A DNA stretch of 64,000 bases. Source: Betaproteobacteria bacterium. Its GTDB lineage: Bacteria; Pseudomonadota; Gammaproteobacteria; Burkholderiales; Usitatibacteraceae. This document shows positions 26,414-35,084 of the stretch, one piece after another (the first letter of the stretch is position 1; each line of letters opens with the position of its first letter). The stretch lies in NCBI GenBank assembly GCA_016720925.1, contig JADKJR010000007.1:1-64000 (forward strand). Reading direction: 5' to 3'. The notes beneath the pieces were generated by a model. The model was not told the origin of the DNA, made no database searches, and saw only the letters and a program-made list of their open reading frames with translations. The translations under genes were made by a program, and so were the position numbers.

Positions 26414-27172
26414 ATGAAGAAAATCATCGCAATCGTCGCCGCGTTCTTCGCGTCGATCTCGATCGCGTTCGCAGCCGTGAACGTAAATACCGCGACCAAA
26501 GAAGAGCTGATGAGCCTGAACGGCATCGGCGAAGTGAAGGCGCAAGCGATCATCGATCATCGCACCAAGAATGGCCCGTTCAAGTCACTCGCTGACGTGG
26601 ACAAGGTGCCCGGTATTGGTGAAGGCACGTTGAAGAAAATTGAAAAAGACGTGAGCCTTTCCGGCAAGACCACCGTCGCTGCTCCCGCGGCCGCTGCGGT
26701 TGCGCCAGCCAAGGCTGAAGCCAAAGCTGAAAAGAAAGAAATCGCCGCCACCAAGAAAGACGAAAAAGCCGCAGTCGCTGCTGACGTCAAGAAGGCCGAC
26801 GCAAAGGCCGACGCTAAAGCCGTCAAGAAAGAAGTCGCTGCCGACAAAAAGGAAGTAAAAGCCGTTGCCGCTGCCGATGCCAAGAAAGTTGACGCCAAGG
26901 CCGATGCCAAAGCCGCGAAGCTGGAAGCCGCCGCCGCGAAAAAAGAAGCCGCTGCTGCCAAGAAAGCAGAAAAAGCTGCTGCCGCCGCGGAAGCAAAGAA
27001 GGGCAACGCGAAGGCTGACGCCAAGGCTGTCAAGAAAGACGCTGCTGTCACGGCGAAGGAAGAAAAAGCAGTTGCTGCCGAAGCCAAGAAAGCTGACAAG
27101 AAGGAAGCGAAAGTAGAAAAAGCCAAGGCAGACAAGAAAGCTGACGAAGTAAAAGAGGCTGCCAAGAAGTAA
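26414..27172 (+). CDS. Secreted helix-hairpin-helix (ComEA-like) protein with Lys/Ala-rich tail
   Basis: The 252-residue protein starts MKKIIAIVAAFFASISIAFA (signal peptide, AAGGAA ribosome site). Residues about 22-85 are a ComEA-type double helix-hairpin-helix: VNVNTATKEELMSLNGIGE with KAQAIIDHR and VPGIGEGTLKKIE, a fold that binds double-stranded DNA. The remaining 160 residues are an Ala/Lys/Glu repeat (KADAKAVKKEVAADKK type) likely to be long helix. Short relatives act in DNA uptake. I prefer 26414 over upstream starts because it begins the signal peptide. Confidence 0.85.
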   Translation: MKKIIAIVAAFFASISIAFAAVNVNTATKEELMSLNGIGEVKAQAIIDHRTKNGPFKSLADVDKVPGIGEGTLKKIEKDVSLSGKTTVAAPAAAAVAPAKAEAKAEKKEIAATKKDEKAAVAADVKKADAKADAKAVKKEVAADKKEVKAVAAADAKKVDAKADAKAAKLEAAAAKKEAAAAKKAEKAAAAAEAKKGNAKADAKAVKKDAAVTAKEEKAVAAEAKKADKKEAKVEKAKADKKADEVKEAAKK

Positions 27173-27190
27173 TCGAGCCGTTCTGATATA

Positions 27191-27220
27191 AAAACCCGCG
27201 AATGATCGCGGGTTTTTTTT
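27191..27220 (+). terminator. Rho-independent terminator after the HhH gene
   Basis: A nine-base perfect stem (AACCCGCGA / TCGCGGGTT) with loop ATGA, followed by a run of eight T that begins within the arm. Confidence 0.9.
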
Positions 27221-27241
27221 CGGCCCTTTCCGCCGCCGCGC

Positions 27242-27829
27242 TCAACTCGACAGCAACGTCGCTTCAATTTCCGCGAACGTCGTCGCCACGCCAGACGACG
27301 GAATCATCATTCCCAATTGGCGCTCGATCTGCGTGAGTGAAAAAATACCGCAGATGTCAGTCATGCCATGCGCACCGGTTTCCATGACCAGCGCGTGCTG
27401 GCGTCCACTATGGCGCAGGCTGGCGATGACCTCGCCAACCTTGGCGAGCTTTACATCGGCGATCGGAATGGCGCCAAGCTTGTCCAGCGGGGTCATGATG
27501 TCCGATACCAGGATTTCGCTGTGCTTCACGCGATGTTCCTGGCTGAATCGCAGGAGCTTTTCGCCGAGAATATCGGGCGCCGAGATGATGCCCGCAAGGT
27601 TTCTTTCCTCGCTCATCACGAGCAATAGACGTACGCCACGTTGCACCATGTACGCATGCGCCGCGTCCACGCTGGTTTGCGGTTCAACCAGCGCCGAATG
27701 CGTATGGCGCAGGTCGGTCATCGCGTCCAAGGCTGGCGATTCTGGCGCAATGGATTTCGGCGGGGCCGGGCGGGCGATAAAGACCTGGCCGCTTAGAGGT
27801 TGCTCGATCAAGGGATGATAGTTGCGCAT
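27242..27829 (-). CDS. CBS-domain protein
   Basis: The protein of about 195 residues starts MRNYHPLIEQPLSGQVFI and contains two CBS motifs, one around SALVEPQTSVDAAHAYMVQRG (given in part) and LAGIISAPDI, the other around VSDIMTPLDKLGAIP and HALVMETG. CBS pairs bind adenosyl nucleotides and act as energy or ligand sensors. No catalytic domain is attached, so it is a stand-alone regulator of unknown partner. It lies downstream of hemH on the same strand with a gap of 150 bases. Confidence 0.8.
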   Translation of the reverse strand: MRNYHPLIEQPLSGQVFIARPAPPKSIAPESPALDAMTDLRHTHSALVEPQTSVDAAHAYMVQRGVRLLLVMSEERNLAGIISAPDILGEKLLRFSQEHRVKHSEILVSDIMTPLDKLGAIPIADVKLAKVGEVIASLRHSGRQHALVMETGAHGMTDICGIFSLTQIERQLGMMIPSSGVATTFAEIEATLLSS

Positions 27830-27978
27830 TGCGAAATGCCTCCTGCGGCAATTGATGACATCCGGGCCAGGTGGCACCCGGGCAAACAACCGGCGGCCGT
27901 GTTATCCAGCTTGATCGGCAGATGAATGTCATCGGGGTCGTGCCGGAATGCCATGACTGCTTCCACAATGTTGGCAAA

Positions 27979-29094
27979 TCAGCACTTGGCGCCGATTGCC
28001 TTTGCCCGCTGCGTCGAAAGTTCGCCTTCGCGTTTGGCAGCGTCCCGATCCCAGCTTTCATCTACCCAGCCGACCAGATGCTCCCGCGCAATTTCCGTCA
28101 ATGCACCGACAAACGCCTGCGTGTCATTGGCGACGGGGATGTACTGGAATTCACTGCCACCAGCCTTCAGGAAAGTGGTTTTGCCTTCATCGGCGATTTC
28201 TTCCAGCGTCTCCAGGCAATCCGCGCCGAAGCCCGGGCAGATGACATCTATGCGTTTTGTACCTTGTTTCCCTAGAGCTTCAAGCGTCTTGTCCGTGTAG
28301 GGCTGCAGCCATTCCGCGCGCCCGAAGCGTGACTGAAAGGTGACGATGAACTGGTCTTTCGACAAGCCCAGTTCATCAGCGATGAGGCGCGCGGTTTTGT
28401 GGCACTGGCAATGATAAGGGTCGCCCTTGTCGAGATGAAATTTCGGCAGTCCGTGAAACGTCATGAGCAACTTGTCCGTCGCGAAATTGGGCCGGCCGAT
28501 CTTCATCCACTCGGCCTTCACATTTTCGGCGACGGCTTTGATATACGCGGGATGATCGTGATAGCTACGTACCATGCGGATTCCCGGCACGTTGCGTTTT
28601 TGCATCAGCACGCGGGCGAGTTGGTCAAAGGTCGCGCCGGTCGTGCTCGACGCATATTGCGGATAGAGCGGGAGGATCAGGAGGTTTTCGCAGTTGGCAC
28701 TCTTGAGTTTGTCGATGCCGGTTTCAATCGAGGGATTGCCGTAACGCATCGCGTATTCGACCTTCAGCGGGCTCTTGACGATCTCGCCCAAGTACCCGCG
28801 CAACATTTGTGCCTGCCGGGCCGTATACACCCGCAGCGGCGAACCTTCCTTCATCCAGATGCCGGCGTATTTCTTGGCGGTTTTCTTCGGCCGCGTATTG
28901 AGGATGATGCCGTTCAGGATCAGCCACCAGATCGCCTTGGGAATTTCTACGACGCGCGTATCGGAAAGAAATTCCTTGAGATAGCGGCGCACCGCCGGTG
29001 CGGTCGGTTCGTCCGGCGTGCCAAGATTTACCAGCAAGATGCCGGTCGCGGATGGGGTGCCGTGGGTAAAAGCGGGCTCGGGTTGGTAGGCCAT
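27979..29094 (-). CDS. hemH: Ferrochelatase
   Basis: The 371-residue protein carries GILLVNLGTPDEPTAPAVRRY at the start, LYPQYASSTTGA in the middle, the metal-binding His in LLMTFHGLPKFHL, and the conserved Glu in CLETLEEI. It inserts Fe(II) into protoporphyrin IX, the last step of haem synthesis, at the inner face of the membrane. It is immediately upstream of a palindromic repeat and follows the common betaproteobacterial order hrcA-hemH. Confidence 0.93.
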   Translation of the reverse strand: MAYQPEPAFTHGTPSATGILLVNLGTPDEPTAPAVRRYLKEFLSDTRVVEIPKAIWWLILNGIILNTRPKKTAKKYAGIWMKEGSPLRVYTARQAQMLRGYLGEIVKSPLKVEYAMRYGNPSIETGIDKLKSANCENLLILPLYPQYASSTTGATFDQLARVLMQKRNVPGIRMVRSYHDHPAYIKAVAENVKAEWMKIGRPNFATDKLLMTFHGLPKFHLDKGDPYHCQCHKTARLIADELGLSKDQFIVTFQSRFGRAEWLQPYTDKTLEALGKQGTKRIDVICPGFGADCLETLEEIADEGKTTFLKAGGSEFQYIPVANDTQAFVGALTEIAREHLVGWVDESWDRDAAKREGELSTQRAKAIGAKC

Positions 29095-29110
29095 TTTTGA
29101 TCAGTAAAGT

Positions 29111-29166
29111 CTAGCACTGGCGAGGTATGCAGGCCGAAAATGCTCCGAAAGGCTCGCCAGTGCTAG
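29111..29166. repeat. Intergenic palindrome family, copy 3
   Basis: Arms CTAGCACTGGCGAG and CTCGCCAGTGCTAG are perfect inverted copies of 14 bases; the loop has AGGCCGAAAATGC. It starts 16 bases upstream of hemH and lies downstream of hrcA. Confidence 0.85.
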
Positions 29167-29192
29167 TGTTTAATAGTAATGCCATGTCAAAG

Positions 29193-29224
29193 TTCGTCAT
29201 TCCCGCACAGGCGGGAATGACGAA
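29193..29224. repeat. Small dispersed palindrome (GTCATTCCCGC type)
   Basis: A 14-base perfect inverted repeat, TTCGTCATTCCCGC and GCGGGAATGACGAA, with loop ACAG. This is a widely scattered proteobacterial intergenic repeat; it ends 23 bases from the hrcA stop and may act as its terminator. Confidence 0.8.
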
Positions 29225-29246
29225 AAAGCTGGCGACGAGATTACCC

Positions 29247-30259
29247 TTAATGCTGACTCAGCGCCGACGACAATAATTTCGCCGTCACGTCTACAATCGG
29301 GATGACCCGCTCATACGCCATGCGTGTCGGGCCGATGACTCCGACGGTGCCGACAATCTGCCCGTCAACTTCATAGGGAGCCGTCACCACCGAGAATTCA
29401 TCCAGCGGCACGAGTGTTGATTCGCCGCCGATGAAAATGGTCACACCTTCGGCGCGCTGACTTACGTCCAGCAATTCCATCAACTGCGTTTTTTCGTCAA
29501 ATACATTGAACAACCGGCGAATGCTCTTCATGTTCACGGAAACATCGTCAACGTCCAGCAGATTGCGCTCGCCCGAGACCACCACGCCCGACGAATCCGA
29601 TCCCTGGCCGCGCGCATCGACCACGGCTGACATCAGCGTCGAAATGTCGCGATGCAATTGCGAGAGCTCGAACTTCACCTTGTCGCGCAGTTGATCGAAA
29701 TCGTAGCCGGTGTAATGGGCGTTGATGAAATTGGCGGCTTCGGTCAATTGCGAAGGCAAAAAGGCTTTTTCGGTAATCAGGATACGGTTCTGCACGTCGC
29801 CATCCGAGGCGACGATGATCAGCAGGACACGCTTTTCCGACAGCGGCATGAATTCGACATGTTTGAGCCCGACGCCGCGGCGGCGCGGCGTGATCACGAT
29901 ACCGGCAAAATGGGTGAGATCGGAAAGCAGTTGCGAGACGGATGCGACCACCTGTCGCGGATCATCCGGCCGGATATTGTGTTCAAGCTGCTGGCGATCA
30001 ATTTGTTCCAGCGGCTGGATGGTCAGCAGCGTATCGACGAACAGGCGATAGCCCTTCGGCGTCGGAATGCGACCGGCGGAAGTGTGCGGACTGGCGATGT
30101 ATCCCATCTCTTCAAGATCCGCCATGACGTTGCGAATCGATGCGGGGAAAGTTCCATGCCTGAATACTTGGAAAGCGCGCGCGAGCCGACCGGCTGTCCG
30201 TCGACGATATAGCGTTCGACGAGAATTTTGAGCAGGGTTTGGGCGCGTTCGGACAACAT
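29247..30259 (-). CDS. hrcA: Heat-shock repressor HrcA, one frameshift
   Basis: The start MLSERAQTLLKILVERYIVD opens the winged-helix domain of HrcA, the repressor of groE/dnaK-type operons that binds CIRCE sites. The frame breaks after GMELSP, and resumes as MADLEEMGYIASPHTSAGRIP in the next frame, the canonical continuation. One base is missing in the G run at 30144-30147 (plus strand); with it the text reads SPASIRNVMADLEEMG and gives about 337 residues, the normal length. The rest, including the dimerisation region and VGVIGPTRMAYERVIPIVD at the end, is intact. A sequencing error in the homopolymer is the simplest reading. Confidence 0.88.
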
Positions 30260-30412
30260 GGGACTATTGTGGCAAAAAAAGAGACGGTTGTGTGCGGCCT
30301 TTATTAATGCCATGCGTTTTGTGTTTTTGCGCGGTGAATCATCGCTGCCAAATGTGCTTTGAAACGCTGCGCCGCAGTTTCAATGCGCAATCCTGTGATT
30401 TAATTCGGCTAA

Positions 30413-31297
30413 ATGATAAACAAGTTCAAAACGATCGCGATCATCGCCAAGCCTGATGGCAACGGCGTGACCGCGCCCCTCAACACCCTGATCGATGTGC
30501 TGAAACGCCGTGGAATAGTGGTGCAGCTCGATACGCGCACCGCTAGTTTCGCGACCGTGCAACCGGACAAGGTCATGCCACGCGATCCCCTGGATGCATT
30601 GATCGAGGACGCTGACCTGGCCATCGCCGTGGGGGGAGATGGGACCATGCTAGGCGTGGCACGCATCGTGGCGCGCCACGGTGTGCCGCTGGTGGGCATC
30701 AACCTTGGGCACCTGGGTTTCCTGACGGATATTTCCGCGGACGGCGCCGCCGAGGCGCTTTCAGACCTGCTCGATGGCAAATTTCATGAAGAACAGCGCA
30801 CCCTGCTTGAGGCCGAAATCATCCGTGACAACGAATCGATATTCCGCTCGGTCGCGCTGAATGATGTGGTGGTCAGCCGCGGTGCGATGGGCACGATGAT
30901 TGAGTTTGCCGTGGAAGTGAATGGTGAGTTCGTCTATTCCGCGCGCGCCGATGGCCTGATTATCGCCACGCCGACCGGGTCCACCGCCTATGCCTTGTCC
31001 GCCGGCGGGCCGATCCTGCAGCCGGGCCTGCCGGCCATCTCGCTGGTGCCTATCTCTCCTCACACGCTTTCCAATCGGCCGATCGCCATTTCCTCCACCT
31101 CGGAAGTTCGCGTGAAATTGCTGCACGGGATCAACGCGCGGGTAAATTTTGACGTTCAATCGTATTTCGATCCGACCACGGATGATGTGGTCGCGGTGCG
31201 CGCTCACCCCAAACCACTAAGGCTGCTGCATCCGCTTGGTTATTCATACTTTGCGATGTTGCGCACCAAGTTGCACTGGAATGAGCGAACTTCCTGA
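30413..31297 (+). CDS. nadK: NAD kinase
   Basis: The 294-residue protein has the GGDG motif (AVGGDGTMLGVARI), ALNDVVVSRG, and GLIIATPTGSTAYALSAGGP, the hallmark nucleotide-binding segments. It phosphorylates NAD with ATP to make NADP in the cytoplasm. It is divergent from hrcA, and recN follows after three bases; this order is common in Betaproteobacteria. Confidence 0.94.
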   Translation: MINKFKTIAIIAKPDGNGVTAPLNTLIDVLKRRGIVVQLDTRTASFATVQPDKVMPRDPLDALIEDADLAIAVGGDGTMLGVARIVARHGVPLVGINLGHLGFLTDISADGAAEALSDLLDGKFHEEQRTLLEAEIIRDNESIFRSVALNDVVVSRGAMGTMIEFAVEVNGEFVYSARADGLIIATPTGSTAYALSAGGPILQPGLPAISLVPISPHTLSNRPIAISSTSEVRVKLLHGINARVNFDVQSYFDPTTDDVVAVRAHPKPLRLLHPLGYSYFAMLRTKLHWNERTS

Positions 31298-31300
31298 TAC

Positions 31301-33010
31301 ATGCTGCGCTCCCTGACCATCCGCGATTTCGTCATCGTCGATCGCCTTGAACTCGATTTCGAGAGCGGATTCACCACGCTCACCGGCGAAACCGGCGCCG
31401 GCAAATCGATCATGATCGACGCGCTGTCGCTCGCGCTGGGCGCACGCGCCGAAGCCAATGTAGTGAGAGTCGGCCAGACCCGTGCGGAAATCGCCGCCGA
31501 GTTTGATCTTTCCTCTGTTAAGTCCGCGCGCAAATGGCTTGCCGAAAACGAACTCGCGGCAGCAGGGGAGGGGAACGATGAGGACAATGCGGACGACGCA
31601 AATGTCTGCCTGTTTCGCCGTGTGCTTGACGTCGGCGGGCGCTCGAAGTCCTTCATCAATGGCAACTCGGTCACGCTTTCGCAGATGCGCGATCTGGCCG
31701 GGCGTCTGATCGACATACACGGCCAGCACGAACACCAGACCTTGCTGCGGCGCGACGCACAACTCGCGCTGCTCGACGATTTTGCGCAAAACGACGCGCT
31801 GCTGGCTGACGTGCGCGAGCGGCATGGCGCATGGTCGCAACTCGCCAACATCCGCGCGGCGCGCGAAGCCAACGAAGCGGCCATCGCACGCGAATTCGAG
31901 GATCTGACCTGGCAAATCGGCGAAGTGGAAAAATTCAATTTCACCGTTTTGCGCTGGGAAGATACGCAGGCCGACCAGCGCCGGCTCGCCAATGCCGCGA
32001 GCCTGATTGCCGCCGCCGAAGCCGCGGTAAACGGCTTGTCTGAAGCGGACAACGACGTGCTCTCGCGAATCGATGAACTGTCCGGTGATCTCGGCGACGC
32101 GGCCGAAACCGATCCCGCCCTGTCGGACTCCGTTGCGCTCATCAATAGCGCCGCCGTGGAATTGCGCGAGGCGGTGACCGGTCTGCGGCATTATCTGCGC
32201 AAACTCGATGTCGATCCCGGTCGCCTTGCCGATCTCGATCGTGAAATTGCCGACGTGCAGGAAATCGCCCGCAAGTTCCGCATTGAGCCCGCGCGCATTC
32301 CTGAATTCCTGGCGCAAAAGCGCGACCGGCTGGCTGCCTTGGGCGGTGGACAATCACTTGATGCGCTGATCGAACAGGAACGCGCCGCGTTGAACGCATT
32401 CATGGACGTCGCAAAAAAACTCACCCGTTCACGCCAGGCAGCCGCAAAGAAATTCGCATCGGATGTGACCAGGTCGCTGCAGCAACTCGCGATGGCCGGT
32501 GGTAAGTTCGCCGTGGAATTCTCCGCGCGTGAGCCCTCCGCAAATGGCCTGGAAGGCTGCGAATTCCAGGTCTCCGCGCACGAAGGCCAGCCGCTCGGAC
32601 CGCTGGCGAAGATCGCCTCGGGCGGCGAACTCTCGCGCATTTCGCTCGCGATCCAGATGATGGCCTCGGCCAAAGGCGGCGTCGGCACGATGATCTTTGA
32701 CGAAGTAGACGCCGGCATTGGCGGACGCGTGGCGGAAGTCGTGGGCCGATTGCTGCGCGCGCTCGGCCAAAACCATCAGGTGCTGGCGGTCACGCATCTG
32801 CCGCAGGTGGCGGCGTGTGCGCAGCATCAGTTCCAGGTGGCAAAAGCAGCGAAAGAGGGCGTGGTGACCACGTCGATTGTGCCGCTCACCGACGCGAGCC
32901 GCGTCGATGAGATCGCGCGCATGCTGGGTGGCATCACGATTACGGTGGCGACCAAGCGTGCGGCAGCAGAGATGCTGGAAAACGCGGCGCGCCTGGAATC
33001 AAAAGACTAG
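31301..33010 (+). CDS. recN: DNA repair ATPase RecN
   Basis: The 569-residue SMC-like protein has Walker A TGETGAGKSIM near residue 30, IDIHGQHEHQTLL, a central coiled coil (about residues 180-370), the signature IASGGELSRISLAIQ and Walker B IFDEVDAGIGG, then VTHLPQVAACAQHQF. RecN helps tether broken ends in double-strand-break repair. It forms an operon with nadK (gap of three bases). I see no clear LexA box before nadK. Confidence 0.94.
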   Translation: MLRSLTIRDFVIVDRLELDFESGFTTLTGETGAGKSIMIDALSLALGARAEANVVRVGQTRAEIAAEFDLSSVKSARKWLAENELAAAGEGNDEDNADDANVCLFRRVLDVGGRSKSFINGNSVTLSQMRDLAGRLIDIHGQHEHQTLLRRDAQLALLDDFAQNDALLADVRERHGAWSQLANIRAAREANEAAIAREFEDLTWQIGEVEKFNFTVLRWEDTQADQRRLANAASLIAAAEAAVNGLSEADNDVLSRIDELSGDLGDAAETDPALSDSVALINSAAVELREAVTGLRHYLRKLDVDPGRLADLDREIADVQEIARKFRIEPARIPEFLAQKRDRLAALGGGQSLDALIEQERAALNAFMDVAKKLTRSRQAAAKKFASDVTRSLQQLAMAGGKFAVEFSAREPSANGLEGCEFQVSAHEGQPLGPLAKIASGGELSRISLAIQMMASAKGGVGTMIFDEVDAGIGGRVAEVVGRLLRALGQNHQVLAVTHLPQVAACAQHQFQVAKAAKEGVVTTSIVPLTDASRVDEIARMLGGITITVATKRAAAEMLENAARLESKD

Positions 33011-33068
33011 TATTGGCGCAGCTTTACAGAGGTTTTCGTTCTGTCAGCCGCACCAGTGCTTGAGTGTT
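33005..33068. repeat. Intergenic palindrome family, copy 4
   Basis: Degenerate left arm ACTAGTATTGGCGCAGC and right arm AGCCGCACCAGTGCTTGAG. It overlaps the recN stop and fills the gap to the convergent pepF end. Confidence 0.75.
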
Positions 33069-33079
33069 AATGTCTCTCG

Positions 33080-34956
33080 CTACTTTCCCCGCTTCGCCAG
33101 AATCGCCTCAATCTCATCCATGATCCGATTCATCCGCGTGGCGACGGCTTTGTACGGCGCCGGTGAGGCAAGGTCGACGCCCGCGGCTTTCACCATCTCG
33201 TACGGATAGTCAGAGCTGCCGGCACTCAGCAGTTTCATATACCGGTCCTTGGCACCCGGCTCGTTTTTCAGCACCGACTCCGCAAACAGTGAACTCGCGG
33301 CAATCGAGGTCGCGTATTGATAAACGTAGTAGCCGTAATAGAAATGCGGGATGTAGGCCCACTCGATGGCGTATTGGTCGTCGATCTTTACCACGCCTTC
33401 CTTGTCGCCGTGATAACGGCGCAGGATCTCGCCATAGAGTTTGGTGAGCGCCTCGCCCGTGACCGGTTCGCCACGATCGACGCGGGCGTGTGCTTCGCGC
33501 TCGAATTCGGCGAACATCGCCTGACGGAAGTAGGTTGCGCGCAATCCTTCGAGTGCGGCGCCCAGATACAGCATGCGTTCATCGTCGGTTTTAGCGATTT
33601 TTAGGACGTGGTCAAGCAACAGCGCCTCCTGGAAGGTCGAGGCAATCTCGGCCACGAAAGTGGCGTAGTCGGCCGTCACGAACGGTTGCGCGGCGTTGGA
33701 ATGGTACGAATGCATCGCGTGGCCCCACTCATGGGAGAGGGTGGTGACGGATTCGTAATTGTCGTTGTAGTTCATCAGCACGAAGGGGTGAACGTCGTAG
33801 GCTGCACCGGCCATATGCGCGCCCGAGGCTTTACGCGGACGCGGGTACACGTCCATCCAGCGATCCTTCAGACCCTTGTTCACGGCGGCCACGTAGTCCG
33901 GTCCCATTGGCTTCAATGAATCGAGCATCAATTGCTTGGCGGCGTCGATCGGGTATTTAAAGTCGCTTTTCACCAGCGGCGGATAAATATCGTAGTAGCG
34001 CATTTCGGCAACGCCGAGCATGCGGCCACGCAGTTTAAAGTAGCGATGCAGCGTCGGCAGGTTGGCGTTGGTCTGGGCGATCAGCGTGTCGTAGACCGCC
34101 GCGGGAATCTTGTTGCCATCGAGCGCCCGCGCAAGGCTATCGGGATATTTGCGTACTTTGGATAGCGCGGTGTCCTCTTTCAGCTTTTCGTAAAAGGTCA
34201 CGCCAAAGGTTCGTTCGAATTCCTTCCAGCTACCGAAGAACGCGTCGAAGACTTTCTTGCGATCGTCGCGACTCGCGGATTCGCGATATTTTTCGTAGGC
34301 TGGTTTGTCCAGCTTTACGCTGCTGCCATCGGCGAGTTTCACGGTGGCCCATGGCAACTCGGCATTGGTGAAAATGTTATAGACGGATCCGGTCGCGTTC
34401 GCCGACAAACCGAGCGTGGCGATGAGTGCTTCGCCCTTCGTATCGAGCGTATGCGGTGCGGCACGCAGGATCTGGTCAAGCGGCTGGCGGTAGATTTTCA
34501 GGCCGGGTTCCTGTTTGATGAATGCGGCAACTTTGCTTTTGCCGAGCGCCAGGATTTCCGGGCTGATGAAAGAATTGGCCTCATTCGCCCGCGTACCCAG
34601 CACTTGCGATTTCTGGCTCAGTTCCAGACTGGCGGCGGCGCCGGTGTCTTCGGAGAGCAGTTCATTGGAATACACGTCGAGACGCAAATAACGCTTGGTT
34701 GCATCGCTTTGGAGATCAAGACACGCCTTCAGGCGCTTGGCGGATTCACCCAGCTTGCCACGGCATGCGCCGAATTCTTTTAGCTGCGCGTCGAGTTTGG
34801 CGGCGTCCGCATGCCACGCCTGCACGGTGGGGTAGAGGTCGGCGAGATTCCAGCGATCTTCAGGGGCGTTCGGCGGCAAGCGCGAAGGTGGGAAGCGAAG
34901 GCGAGGACGCCGAGTATTGGGAGCGGTATCTGCAACGTACGAAAAGATTTCTTCAT
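33080..34956 (-). CDS. pepF: M3-family oligoendopeptidase F with N-terminal frameshift
   Basis: The body carries the zinc motif of M3 peptidases, TLSHEWGHAMHSYHS, and the conserved EIASTFQEALLLDHVL glutamate. It begins with LPPNAPEDRWNLADLYPT, typical of oligoendopeptidase F. The in-frame extension to 35092 gives no export signal and overlaps the end of glnE. In another frame the ATG at 34956 gives a good signal peptide, MKKSFRTLQIPLPILGVLAF. Adding one base near 34878-34880 joins it to LPPNAPEDRW and gives 625 residues. So this is probably a periplasmic oligopeptidase with a one-base error at its signal junction. Confidence 0.82.
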
Positions 34957-35011
34957 GATCGGTGATAATCCTGGCTGGTTTTGAAAAGTGTGGCGCAATT
35001 ATGCAGCAGAT

Positions 35012-35072
35012 CGCCATCTGGCGCGGTGCGCAGGCAGGAAACGGACTGGAAGGCGCGCCGGTGCTTGAGTCT
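35012..35072. repeat. Intergenic palindrome family, decayed copy 5
   Basis: Only the right arm (AAGGCGCGCCGGTGCTTGAG) is well kept; the left arm is reduced to CTGGCGCGG. It lies in the gap between glnE stop (13 bases away) and pepF start. Confidence 0.5.
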
Positions 35073-35084
35073 ACTGGTGGAGCA

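Noticed and set aside
26560..27170. The repetitive Lys/Ala region as a satellite DNA or origin
   Set aside because: It is in one coding frame with a signal peptide, HhH domain and a terminator after the stop, so coding explains it.
26557..27267. A 236-codon minus-strand frame rich in Ala, Ser and Phe
   Set aside because: It is the complement of the Lys/Ala repeat tail (AAG read as CTT), so its hydrophobic look is an artefact.
31244..32353. A 369-codon minus-strand frame over recN
   Set aside because: It is the complement of recN, a clearly conserved gene; no motif or ribosome site supports it.
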